A stretch of DNA of 9,402 nt from NCBI GenBank assembly GCA_016764035.1, contig JAESSQ010000056.1:1-9402 (forward strand), written 5' to 3'. The notes beneath the pieces are model-generated. The model was not told the DNA's origin. It ran no database searches and saw only the letters and a program-made list of their open reading frames with translations. Below, piece by piece: positions 1 to 7,374 of the stretch (position 1 is the first letter of the stretch; every line of letters starts with the position of its first letter). Origin of the DNA: Gammaproteobacteria bacterium. GTDB lineage: Bacteria > Pseudomonadota > Gammaproteobacteria > SZUA-229. The position numbers and the translations under genes are program-made.

Positions 1-1
1 A

Positions 2-40
2 CGAGAAATTGTTTCATCTGTAGATTTTGAATTTTCATAA
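2..40 (+). CDS. possible C-terminal end of an upstream gene (partial)
   Basis: One plus-strand frame is open from the window edge and reads REIVSSVDFEFS before a double stop, TAA at 38-40 and TAG at 41-43. The other two plus frames also stop early, so nothing but the plausible composition and the tandem stops supports this reading. If it is real, the gene converges on the SLC13 permease gene and the heptamer repeat lies between the two stop codons. Twelve codons cannot identify a family, and this may simply be intergenic sequence. Confidence 0.2.
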   Translation, partial: REIVSSVDFEFS

Positions 41-45
41 TAGTT

Positions 46-94
46 TTTTTGGTTTTTGGTTTTTGGTTTTTGGTTTTTGGTTTTTGGTTTTTGG
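46..94. repeat. heptanucleotide tandem repeat, TTTTTGG x7
   Basis: Seven perfect, uninterrupted copies of TTTTTGG, with GG doublets at 51, 58, 65, 72, 79, 86 and 93. Two further T's precede the array and a partial unit (TT) follows it. It lies 25 bp beyond the stop codon of the minus-strand SLC13 permease gene, so that gene's transcript would carry a CCAAAAA array in its 3' region. It is non-coding. Perfect short heptamer arrays of this type are prone to copy-number change by slippage. There is no hairpin, so it is not an ordinary intrinsic terminator. Confidence 0.95.
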
Positions 95-119
95 TTATCT
101 TATATCTTATGCATTTATT

Positions 120-2108
120 TTAAAAGACTAAATTCATCATCACCATCATCACAATGAGAAAGAGAATAGTCATAACCCCACCCGCTTTCATAAAGTCCGT
201 TACTCTATATCCCGCCGGACCCATAATCAAAGCATTGACCTGATGGGTTGGGATAAAGAAAGAATTAGAGGTGGCAATCGCTACCGTCAATGCAAAAACG
301 GCTGGGCTGGCACCTGCACCTATAGCGATATTTACAGCCAGCGGCACCAGTAACACGGTTGCACCAACATTCGACATCACTAATGTAAAAAAAGTAGCCA
401 ATACCGCAACCGCCGCTTGAATAACCCATATTGGCATATCACCAACCACATACAAAACTTGCTCGGCTATCCATTTTGCGGTGCCACTTGTTTCTACCGC
501 TAATCCTAGCGGTATAAGTGAAGCAAGTAAAAAAACGGTTTTCCAGCTAACTGCTTCATAGGCTTCGTCCATACTTAATACGCCGGATAAAATCATACCA
601 ATCGCACCTGTTAATAGTGCAACGGATAATCGAATATCCGTAAACAGCACCATAAAAAGCGCAATAGCAAAGAAAACAGCTGCCGGTAAAATTTTATGAG
701 GACGCATTTTTTCTTCACGCGGGTATTCAGTGGTAACCACCACAAAATCTCGGTCTTGTTCAATGCGTTCCAGGATAGCCCACGGTGTATGAACCACCAA
801 TGTATCGCCAGCTTGAAAAGGCATGTTGCGAATATCCTCACCTTCTCGCAGTGTTTTACCGTTTCGATGCAGGCCAATCAAAGCTAGCCCATAGGTTTTA
901 CGTAACCACACATCCCGTGCACTTTTAGCAATTAAGCCGGAGCCTGGGCGAATGACGACTTCAGCAATACCGGATTTTATCGGCGACAAAGCATCGACGA
1001 AACTTATCAATTGGTTACGTTGTTTCAAGGTATATTTTTGTACAAAATGGTTGAGGTCATTTGGGTCTGCCACCACACCTAACACCATACCCGCTGCGAC
1101 TTTACTGTCCCGAGACATACTACCAGCACCAATTTCCACACCCTCACCTGGACGCTTAATCGCAATAACTCGCACCCCGTAAGACGATTCAACATCATCC
1201 AGTGATTTACCAATCAGTAAACTACCATCAACCACGACAAGTTCTTCGATAGTGTAATCCACCCCATAAACATCATGAAAATACGACATGGCATCAGAAC
1301 CCACCGTACTGCTCTCACTTGTCGTTTTTGGCAATACGTATTTTCCTGCAACAACAAAATAAAGAATGCCGGTTACTACCAAAGCAATACCCACGGGCGT
1401 TACTGAAAACAAACTCCAGGTATCCATTTGATGTTCGGCAGGTAAGGCCTGATTTGATGTTAGAATTAAATCGTTAAGTAATATCAACGGGCTCGAGCCA
1501 ACCATCGTCATAGTGCCCCCCAGGATGGCGGTAAAACCCATCGGCATAAGCAGACGTGACATCGGTAACCCAGAACGTGCCGATATTCGAGAAACCACAG
1601 GTAAAAACAATGCTGCAGCGCCAACATTCTGCATGAATGATGAAATAAAACCGACCGTCGCTGAAATAATGGGAATAATACGTTTTTCAGTGGTACCGCC
1701 GACGTTGAGAATAAAAGCGGCCACTTTGCTCATGATGCCTGTCCTGTCGAGACCAGCACCGATAATCATCACGGCGATAATAGACATGACCGCATTGGAA
1801 GCAAAACCATCAAACAGATGTGTGTTATCCACCAGGCCCTGACTAAGCCCCATCAATGGCGCCAATAGTGAAGTCAACCCTAGCAACACCATTATGGAAA
1901 TGGCCGCCACATCTACACCAACCACCTCAAAAGCAAAAAGATAAATCGTCAGCATTAAAATAGCGCTAACCCAGGCAATTTCAATCGTTGGTACAACCGT
2001 CGACAAAAAGACAGCAAGTGCTGAAAATAAGATAGCGCCTAGCATTTGTTTTCGGCTAACAAGTGCCGGTTTTGTAAAATTTTTCTCAGCGTTTTCTTGT
2101 TCGCTCAT
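120..2108 (-). CDS. SLC13/DASS-family anion permease with two TrkA_C domains
   Basis: A 662-residue inner-membrane transporter, predicted to import or exchange small anions such as sulfate or dicarboxylates, probably coupled to sodium. It has the split layout of the SLC13/TrkA_C group. Membrane segments occupy about residues 22-258. A soluble loop at about 280-460 holds two RCK/TrkA_C-like domains (about 285-355 and 380-450, the second ending in QAGDTLVVHTP). A second membrane half follows at about 472-661. The two halves carry the pseudo-symmetric transport motifs: QNVGAAALFLPV at 160-171 and SNVGATVLLVPL at 579-590, matching the positions of the SNT motifs in characterised family members. 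GGTMTMVGSSPLI (197-209) and SNSFFIPTHQVNALIMGPAGY (from 613) are further substrate-region signatures. The ATG is preceded by a weak GAG-containing site. The gene lies 63 bp downstream of the SulP gene and is probably in its operon. The family call is secure; the substrate is not. Confidence 0.9.
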   Translation of the reverse strand: MSEQENAEKNFTKPALVSRKQMLGAILFSALAVFLSTVVPTIEIAWVSAILMLTIYLFAFEVVGVDVAAISIMVLLGLTSLLAPLMGLSQGLVDNTHLFDGFASNAVMSIIAVMIIGAGLDRTGIMSKVAAFILNVGGTTEKRIIPIISATVGFISSFMQNVGAAALFLPVVSRISARSGLPMSRLLMPMGFTAILGGTMTMVGSSPLILLNDLILTSNQALPAEHQMDTWSLFSVTPVGIALVVTGILYFVVAGKYVLPKTTSESSTVGSDAMSYFHDVYGVDYTIEELVVVDGSLLIGKSLDDVESSYGVRVIAIKRPGEGVEIGAGSMSRDSKVAAGMVLGVVADPNDLNHFVQKYTLKQRNQLISFVDALSPIKSGIAEVVIRPGSGLIAKSARDVWLRKTYGLALIGLHRNGKTLREGEDIRNMPFQAGDTLVVHTPWAILERIEQDRDFVVVTTEYPREEKMRPHKILPAAVFFAIALFMVLFTDIRLSVALLTGAIGMILSGVLSMDEAYEAVSWKTVFLLASLIPLGLAVETSGTAKWIAEQVLYVVGDMPIWVIQAAVAVLATFFTLVMSNVGATVLLVPLAVNIAIGAGASPAVFALTVAIATSNSFFIPTHQVNALIMGPAGYRVTDFMKAGGVMTILFLIVMMVMMNLVF

Positions 2109-2123
2109 AACTTCTCACAAAAC

Positions 2124-2150
2124 ACTGTTATACATGTTAGCAATAACAGT
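2124..2150. promoter_or_regulatory. inverted repeat between the SulP and SLC13 genes
   Basis: A perfect 8-bp inverted repeat, ACTGTTAT (2124-2131) and ATAACAGT (2143-2150), separated by 11 bp. In the transcript it would form a modest AU-rich hairpin 15 nt ahead of the SLC13 start codon. No T-run follows it in the transcribed direction, so it is a poor terminator. An operator, an mRNA-processing or stability element, or a translational control hairpin are all possible. Its presence slightly weakens the case for simple read-through from the SulP gene. Confidence 0.45.
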
Positions 2151-2171
2151 CTAATTTCCATCTAGTTAAAA

Positions 2172-3692
2172 TCAAGCCAACTTATCATCAGCGACATGGT
2201 AGGTAGGGTCTTCCAGAACATTAACCTCAACCAAGTCACCGGCTTTACTGAGTAACTGTTTACACTCGATACTCAAATGCCTAAGGTGTAGTTTTTTACC
2301 GGCTTTAATATACTTCTCTGCCAGATTATCAATCGCTTCAATGGCAGAATGGTCGGCAACACGTGAATTCTGAAACTCGATAATGACATCATCAGGATCA
2401 CTTGCTGGGTCAAACAAATCAAGAAAATTTTTCACCGAGCCAAAAAATAACGGGCCATTGAGTTCATATACCCGTGAACCATTTTCATCATAACTTTTCA
2501 CATTAATATGACTGGCATGTTCCCAGGCAAAAAACAATGCCGATACAATAACACCAACAATTACAGCAACCGCCAAATCAGTGAACACGGTAACGCCTGA
2601 CACTAATATCAATACAAACGCATCTGTTTTAGGGATTTTCCCGATAATGCGTAAGCTAGACCATTCAAACGTACCAAACACCACGATGAACATTACGCCG
2701 ACCAATGCAGCCATTGGAATGGTTTCGATAAGGCTCGAAGCAAACATAATAAACATCAGTAAGAATAAGGCAGCGGAAATACCAGAGAGACGTTTATGCC
2801 CACCTGAATTCACGTTAATCATGCTCTGCCCTATCATGGCACAACCACCCATTCCACCAAACATACCCGTAACGGAGTTAGCAATGCCCTGGCCGATACA
2901 CTCGCGATTACTACGACCTCGGGTACCCGTAATGTCATCAATAAGGCTCAAGGTTAATAACGATTCGATTAAACCCACGGCCGCAAGAATGATGGAATAG
3001 GGCAAAATAATTTTTAGCGTTTCAAAATCTAAGGCAACCTCAGGAATATGAAAAGAAGGAAAGCCGCCCTTGATTGACGCCAGGTCACCAACCGTATTGG
3101 TATTAATATCCAGCCCAATAACTAACAGAGAAACTACGATAATAGCCGCCAATGACGAAGGAAAAGCCTTGGTTAATTTTGGCAAATAATAAATAATCGA
3201 AATGGTCAATGCAATCAGACCTGCGAAAACCAACAGATCCTGCCCAGCCAACCATTCACCGTTACTACCAGGAATCTGAAAATGCGGAATTTGTGACAGA
3301 AAAATAACGATAGCCAGGCCATTAACAAAACCGAGCATAACTGGATGCGGGACAATACGAATATATTTACCTAGCCTAATTATACCCGCGACAATTTGTA
3401 TTAGACCTGTAAGCACCACCGCGGCAAATAGATATTCCACGCCATGCTGTGCAACCAACGCCACCATAACAACGGCCATCGCACCGGTAGCACCAGAAAT
3501 CATACCCGGCCGACCACCAAAGATTGAAGCCAGTAAACCAACCATAAAAGCGGCGTACAAACCCACGAGAGGATCAACACCGGCTACAAAAGCAAAAGCC
3601 ACCGCTTCAGGCACTAACGCTAGTGCTACAGTCAAACCGGATAAAACTTCATTTTGAATACTAATACGATTTTGACAACCCAGCTCGAACAT
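2172..3692 (-). CDS. SulP-family inorganic anion transporter with STAS domain
   Basis: A 506-residue inner-membrane transporter of the SLC26/SulP superfamily, whose bacterial members carry sulfate, bicarbonate or dicarboxylates. The N-terminal signature LTVALALVPEAVAFAFVAGV (20-39) and the following PLVGLYAAF are diagnostic of the first two helices. GGRPGMISGATGAMAVVMVAL (from 59) forms the anion-site region around helix 3. GGMGGCAMIGQSMINVNSGG (279-298) is the conserved mid-protein loop. Hydrophobic segments continue to about residue 390. A cytoplasmic STAS domain follows at about 405-495, with VIIEFQNSRVADHSAIEAI at its core. The protein is somewhat shorter than BicA or DauA types but typical of a common proteobacterial subgroup. 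A good Shine-Dalgarno, GAGGT (plus-strand acctc at 3697-3701), sits 4 nt before the ATG. It is the first gene of the probable two-transporter operon. Substrate is not assigned. Confidence 0.93.
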   Translation of the reverse strand: MFELGCQNRISIQNEVLSGLTVALALVPEAVAFAFVAGVDPLVGLYAAFMVGLLASIFGGRPGMISGATGAMAVVMVALVAQHGVEYLFAAVVLTGLIQIVAGIIRLGKYIRIVPHPVMLGFVNGLAIVIFLSQIPHFQIPGSNGEWLAGQDLLVFAGLIALTISIIYYLPKLTKAFPSSLAAIIVVSLLVIGLDINTNTVGDLASIKGGFPSFHIPEVALDFETLKIILPYSIILAAVGLIESLLTLSLIDDITGTRGRSNRECIGQGIANSVTGMFGGMGGCAMIGQSMINVNSGGHKRLSGISAALFLLMFIMFASSLIETIPMAALVGVMFIVVFGTFEWSSLRIIGKIPKTDAFVLILVSGVTVFTDLAVAVIVGVIVSALFFAWEHASHINVKSYDENGSRVYELNGPLFFGSVKNFLDLFDPASDPDDVIIEFQNSRVADHSAIEAIDNLAEKYIKAGKKLHLRHLSIECKQLLSKAGDLVEVNVLEDPTYHVADDKLA

Positions 3693-3908
3693 ATAGACCT
3701 CAATAGTTAAGGGTAAGAATGTGGCGCGAATACTATCAAATTAGCGAAAACTTATATATATCACCAATGAACATAACGCTATTAAATACCATAAAAAAAC
3801 ATGCGTTGCAGTATAAAACATCATACTGGCCGGACATATATATAGTCTATAATCAGTCAACGCAAAACGACATTTGTACGCCAATAAAATTTTAGATGTA
3901 GCATAACC
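3693..3908. promoter_or_regulatory. divergent promoter region between SulP and gspC-like genes
   Basis: This 216-bp AT-rich spacer must hold the promoters for both directions. On the plus strand there is a perfect TATAAT box at 3848-3853, with only a weak -35 match (CTGGCC, 3826-3831, spacing 16), about 55 nt before the TTG start. On the minus strand a candidate pair is TTGCGT (complement of 3860-3865) with TATATA (3837-3842), spacing 17. It overlaps the plus-strand promoter, so the two could compete. The plus -10 is the most credible element; the rest is weak and unverified. Confidence 0.5.
3809..3828. promoter_or_regulatory. dyad CAGTAT-N8-ATACTG, candidate operator
   Basis: A perfect 6-bp dyad with an 8-bp spacer, 20 bp in all. 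This is the size expected for a dimeric helix-turn-helix regulator. It overlaps the left edge of the weak -35 hexamer of the plus-strand promoter and lies just downstream of the candidate minus-strand -10, so a bound protein could affect both directions. A dyad this short can occur by chance in AT-rich DNA, and no regulator gene is present in the window. Confidence 0.35.
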
Positions 3909-4778
3909 TTGATTTATAAGAAACTAAACCAATTACTCTACAACCCCTGGTCACCAAAGGCGGTCAGCTTACTTATACTACTATTTTTTTTATGGTGGGC
4001 ATTAATTAATGTTTTACCACTGTTCGATAAACAGGAAAAAGTTACCGTACCTGTCAGTAATACACAGGTTGTAAAGACACACAAAAAAGATTCACTGAGC
4101 AATCTGGATCTGTTCGGAACAGCGGAAACCATCAGCGCAAAAAACACTACCTCGAATACAATAAAAACAAAATTAAACCTTACACTTAGAGGCATCCTTG
4201 CTATCAATGACGACACTAGCCAAGGTTATGCACAGATTGCAAACGCCAAAAAAGAAGAACAATACTTTGTGGTAAAAGATAAAATATTTGGTCTGGCTAC
4301 TTTAGAAGAAATTTATATCGACAGAGTCATCATATTACATAACGGTAGTTATGAAACGTTAACATTACCGAAAGAATTCCTTAATACAAAACATTTTCTG
4401 GCGGCGCAACGAAAAAAAGAAATAAAGAAAATAGTCACTGAATATAGAGATCTATTTCTTAACCGTAGGGGCATGGAGCTCATAAAATTATTTGGTTTTG
4501 ATACCGCTTATAAAAACGGAAGTTTTATTGGCTTTATCATTAGAGGCTTAGGTGAAAAAGGCCGTAAAATGATGAAGACCCTTGGTATACAGGAAGGCGA
4601 CATTATCGTCACCGTTAATGGTGGTGACCTTTCAAGCAGTATTCAGGCGGTCAACGACCTGGCAAAACTTAAAGATGCCAAGTCCGTCAACATTGAAATT
4701 GACCGAAGTGGTACCCGCTTGTTTTTTGACTTTGATTTTTATGAACACACGATTGTGGAAGATGAAGATGAAGAGTAG
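3909..4778 (+). CDS. gspC: GspC-like type II secretion system protein with PDZ domain
   Basis: A 289-residue bitopic inner-membrane protein. It has a short cytoplasmic tail, one transmembrane helix at about 18-37 (rich in L, F and W), and a periplasmic linker. The homology region at about 62-155 contains the typical LDLFG (66-70), LTLRGILA (91-98), a YFVVKDKIFG stretch and LEEIYIDRVIILHNG. A PDZ-like domain occupies about 185-275, with LGIQEGDIIVTVNGGDL at its core. A very acidic tail (EDEDEE) ends the protein. In type II secretion GspC joins the inner-membrane assembly platform to the periplasmic domains of secretin GspD and helps recruit substrates. Length is normal for the family. The start is TTG: the frame is closed upstream by TAA at 3885-3887, and no ATG appears before Met-189. 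No clear Shine-Dalgarno is visible. gspD does not follow it, so it is an orphan copy here. Confidence 0.85.
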   Translation: MIYKKLNQLLYNPWSPKAVSLLILLFFLWWALINVLPLFDKQEKVTVPVSNTQVVKTHKKDSLSNLDLFGTAETISAKNTTSNTIKTKLNLTLRGILAINDDTSQGYAQIANAKKEEQYFVVKDKIFGLATLEEIYIDRVIILHNGSYETLTLPKEFLNTKHFLAAQRKKEIKKIVTEYRDLFLNRRGMELIKLFGFDTAYKNGSFIGFIIRGLGEKGRKMMKTLGIQEGDIIVTVNGGDLSSSIQAVNDLAKLKDAKSVNIEIDRSGTRLFFDFDFYEHTIVEDEDEE

Positions 4779-4855
4779 TTCATTACTCTCAATATAAGAA
4801 CATGCCAGTCCGCTGACGTGATTAACATAAACAATTAAATTTACAGAAAATACCA

Positions 4856-7252
4856 ATGACACAATTAAAAACCTTGATTCTCAGTAGTATCATTTCACTT
4901 TCTATACTCGGATGTAGTGACAACCAACCAGGTAGCAAAACCAGACAAAAAGCAGAACTCGACACAACTACCTTTCTAGCAATGGCTGCAAAAGAAATGC
5001 CACTAGCAGCAAAAACCGGTGATATCATAACCCTAAAAAAATTTATTGAAAAAGGTATTGATGTCGACTTACTCTCCTCTGGCGGCAAAACACCATTAAT
5101 CCTGGCAGCAGAATCAGGCCAGAAACTAAGTGCTGCTTACTTGATAAAAGCAGGCGCTAACGTAAATACCGTTACCCGACGACAAGGGTCTGCGCTAATG
5201 TATGCCGCGAATTCAGGCATGCTGGAAATCGTAACGCAGTTAATAGCAGCTGGTGCAAACATCGAACATGCTGACAACACCGGTGTTACCGCGTTAGCGT
5301 ACGCCGTTATCGAAGGACACACTGCTGTTGTACAGTTTTTAATTTCGAAAGGTGCCAGCGTTAATGTACTGTTTTTAAAATTCCGCACACCGCTATCCGA
5401 AGCAGCAAAAGCAAACAATGTTGCCATGGTAAAAATACTACTCGACAATGGTGCTATCACCGAACCTCTAAAAGCAGATGCTGAAACACCTGCGAACATA
5501 CCTCTCATTAGCGCCGCAGCTAAAGGGCACCATGAAGTGGTAACTGTATTAATACAAAACGGCGCAAACCTTAACGCGCTAGATCACAAACGACAAAGCG
5601 CGCTTATCGCGGCACTAAAAATACCTCACTCAGAGTCCGCAAAAGTTTTACTTGCCGCAGGCGCCAACCCGGCAATAGATACGTTCGCAGGTATTACGCC
5701 GTTGATGCTTGCCTCTCGACACGGCTTGATGAATATCATCGACGACCTGCTTGTAAAAAACGTTAACATAGAAGCAGCTGATTCAGGCAATGGCAGCACT
5801 GCATTAGCCATCGCCGTTAACGCAGGTCACATTGATGTAGTCAATAAACTTATCGCAGCGGGAGCAAAAGTCGATACTACAGGTGAACATGGTGGTGGTC
5901 CCATTCTACATGCGGCGAACAAAGGGTATGTAGAAATAATAAAAGTATTATTGGAGCATGGCGCAAACATTAATACGAAAGACGCCAGTGGTCGAACATC
6001 ACTACATTATGCCGTTGATTCTAATCATGCCAAATTGGTGTCTTATCTGGTTTCAAAAAACGTAGATGTAAACGCACAAAATGCATTCGGCTCGACGCCT
6101 CTGCATAGAGCACTGTTTCTTAACAGACTAGATATGGGTCAAACATTGCTTACTGCCAAGCCTGATTTAACGTTGACTGAAAAAAATGGAAAAACATTAC
6201 TTATGTATGCTGTTGCCTCAAGTGACAACACCATTGTCACTAAATTAATAAGTACAGGTGCTGACATAAATACGACCATGGACAATGATACAACTGCACT
6301 CATGTTAGCTGCTGGCAGTGGTAGTCAAGAAATCTTGACCTTATTACTCGACAAAAAAACAGACGTAAACAAATACAATAAACAAAGTAAAACAGCCATG
6401 CACTTTGCGGCACGTCAGGGACGCGAAGACAACATTAAATTATTACTTGCGCATGGAGCAAAGGCCGACCTTAGCGATATAAACGGATACACGCCCTATT
6501 TAGAAGCAGCTATACGTGGCAGTATGCCAGCAGCCAAATTACTCATTGAGACAGGTGTCAATATCAACAAGACAACCAATAGCGGTGCCAACAGCATCAT
6601 TCTTGCATTACAAAATTTCAAAAATGACTTTGCCACAATGGCTATAAATCAGGGCGTTAAAACAGATATACAAGATGAACAAGGCATTTCGGTTCTGTTA
6701 CATGCTATTCGTGCCAGCCATGTCGAACTGGTAAATAAACTACTAAAAGATGCCGATGTAAACACACCGATTAACGCAGCAGGTAACACTTTGTTTCTAG
6801 ACGCACTGCGTATAGGTAATGTGGATATGATTAAGTTGATGTTAATCAACCATGCTGATGTCACCGTTACTAACCGATTTGGCAGTACTGCACTGATGAT
6901 AGCCGCACAAAATGGCAACCCCTCTATCGTCGAACTCATCATTGCAAAAAGTGCTAATCCAAACACTTCCGATAATGGCAAGCAAACGGCATTATTCCTG
7001 GCAGCTGGCGGCGATAGTATCGAAATCGTCAGCAAATTGCTCGATGCTGGTGCCGACATCAATGCCCAGGACAAACACGGCAGAACACCATTAATGAATG
7101 CTATTGTTGAAGATAAAATCGATATTATCCGATTGCTCTTAAATGAAGGATCAGACCTGAACCTTAAAACCGATAAAGGCAGTAACGCAATCGATTTCGC
7201 TAGACAAAGTGGTAATAAAAAGATTATTCGTCTACTCAAAAAGCCATCATGA
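4856..7252 (+). CDS. large ankyrin-repeat lipoprotein
   Basis: A 798-residue protein of unknown specific function. Residues 1-19 are a lipoprotein signal ending in the lipobox SILG before Cys-20. Ser at +2 rather than Asp predicts Lol-dependent sorting to the outer membrane, facing the periplasm unless exported. From about residue 48 to the end I count about 21 full ankyrin repeats of 32-34 residues plus two partial caps. Units read G-x-T-x-L-x-x-A...-LL...-G-A-D/N-x-N; clear examples are GRTSLHYAVDSNHAKLVSYL and GSTALMIAAQNGNPSIVELI. No enzymatic domain is visible. Repeats differ from each other, so they are not recent duplicates. Ankyrin arrays bind proteins, so a scaffold or recruiting role is plausible. 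The gene starts 77 bp after the gspC-like gene with no terminator between, suggesting co-transcription. The ribosome site is weak. Its transcript ends at the 7316-7346 terminator. Confidence 0.92.
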   Translation: MTQLKTLILSSIISLSILGCSDNQPGSKTRQKAELDTTTFLAMAAKEMPLAAKTGDIITLKKFIEKGIDVDLLSSGGKTPLILAAESGQKLSAAYLIKAGANVNTVTRRQGSALMYAANSGMLEIVTQLIAAGANIEHADNTGVTALAYAVIEGHTAVVQFLISKGASVNVLFLKFRTPLSEAAKANNVAMVKILLDNGAITEPLKADAETPANIPLISAAAKGHHEVVTVLIQNGANLNALDHKRQSALIAALKIPHSESAKVLLAAGANPAIDTFAGITPLMLASRHGLMNIIDDLLVKNVNIEAADSGNGSTALAIAVNAGHIDVVNKLIAAGAKVDTTGEHGGGPILHAANKGYVEIIKVLLEHGANINTKDASGRTSLHYAVDSNHAKLVSYLVSKNVDVNAQNAFGSTPLHRALFLNRLDMGQTLLTAKPDLTLTEKNGKTLLMYAVASSDNTIVTKLISTGADINTTMDNDTTALMLAAGSGSQEILTLLLDKKTDVNKYNKQSKTAMHFAARQGREDNIKLLLAHGAKADLSDINGYTPYLEAAIRGSMPAAKLLIETGVNINKTTNSGANSIILALQNFKNDFATMAINQGVKTDIQDEQGISVLLHAIRASHVELVNKLLKDADVNTPINAAGNTLFLDALRIGNVDMIKLMLINHADVTVTNRFGSTALMIAAQNGNPSIVELIIAKSANPNTSDNGKQTALFLAAGGDSIEIVSKLLDAGADINAQDKHGRTPLMNAIVEDKIDIIRLLLNEGSDLNLKTDKGSNAIDFARQSGNKKIIRLLKKPS

Positions 7253-7315
7253 AAAATCAGCAACAACAGATAAATCACGTATATAATTTTTAACACTAAA
7301 AAATAAAATGACCAC

Positions 7316-7346
7316 AAAAAAAGGCCGGGATAACCCGACCTTTTTT
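7316..7346. terminator. bidirectional Rho-independent terminator
   Basis: A GC-rich stem with the loop ATAA at 7330-7333, flanked by an A-run at 7316-7322 and a T-run at 7341-7346. The stem pairs 7317-7329 with 7334-7346, with one odd position (C7325 against A7338). On the plus strand this is a C-A mismatch. On the minus strand it becomes a G-U wobble, so the hairpin is better formed for transcripts of the 7375-8772 gene. It is 63 bp past the ankyrin gene stop and 28 bp past the stop of the convergent gene, so it serves both. Confidence 0.92.
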
Positions 7347-7374
7347 CAATACTAACTACAAACTAAGCCTTAAC

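Noticed and set aside
46..94. Reading the TTTTTGG array as a CRISPR array, telomere or G-quadruplex
   Set aside because: There are no spacers, no sign of a linear end, and the two-G tracts with five-T loops make at best a weak quadruplex.
135..152. CATCATCAC-type trinucleotide run
   Set aside because: It encodes the Met/Val-rich last membrane residues of the SLC13 permease (VMMVMM) and needs no other explanation.
1513..1842. 109-codon plus-strand ORF
   Set aside because: Antisense to a membrane half of the SLC13 permease, with no independent coding evidence.
2581..3000. 139-codon plus-strand ORF
   Set aside because: Antisense to the conserved SulP core. The composition is a mirror of the membrane codons and not a protein family.
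4856..7252. Ankyrin repeats as evidence of recent eukaryote-derived transfer
   Set aside because: Ankyrin repeats are widespread in bacteria. This gene has a bacterial lipoprotein signal and composition like its neighbours.
6649..7317. 222-codon minus-strand ORF
   Set aside because: It is fully antisense to the ankyrin repeats, has a leucine/serine-rich translation typical of a shadow frame, and has no ribosome site.
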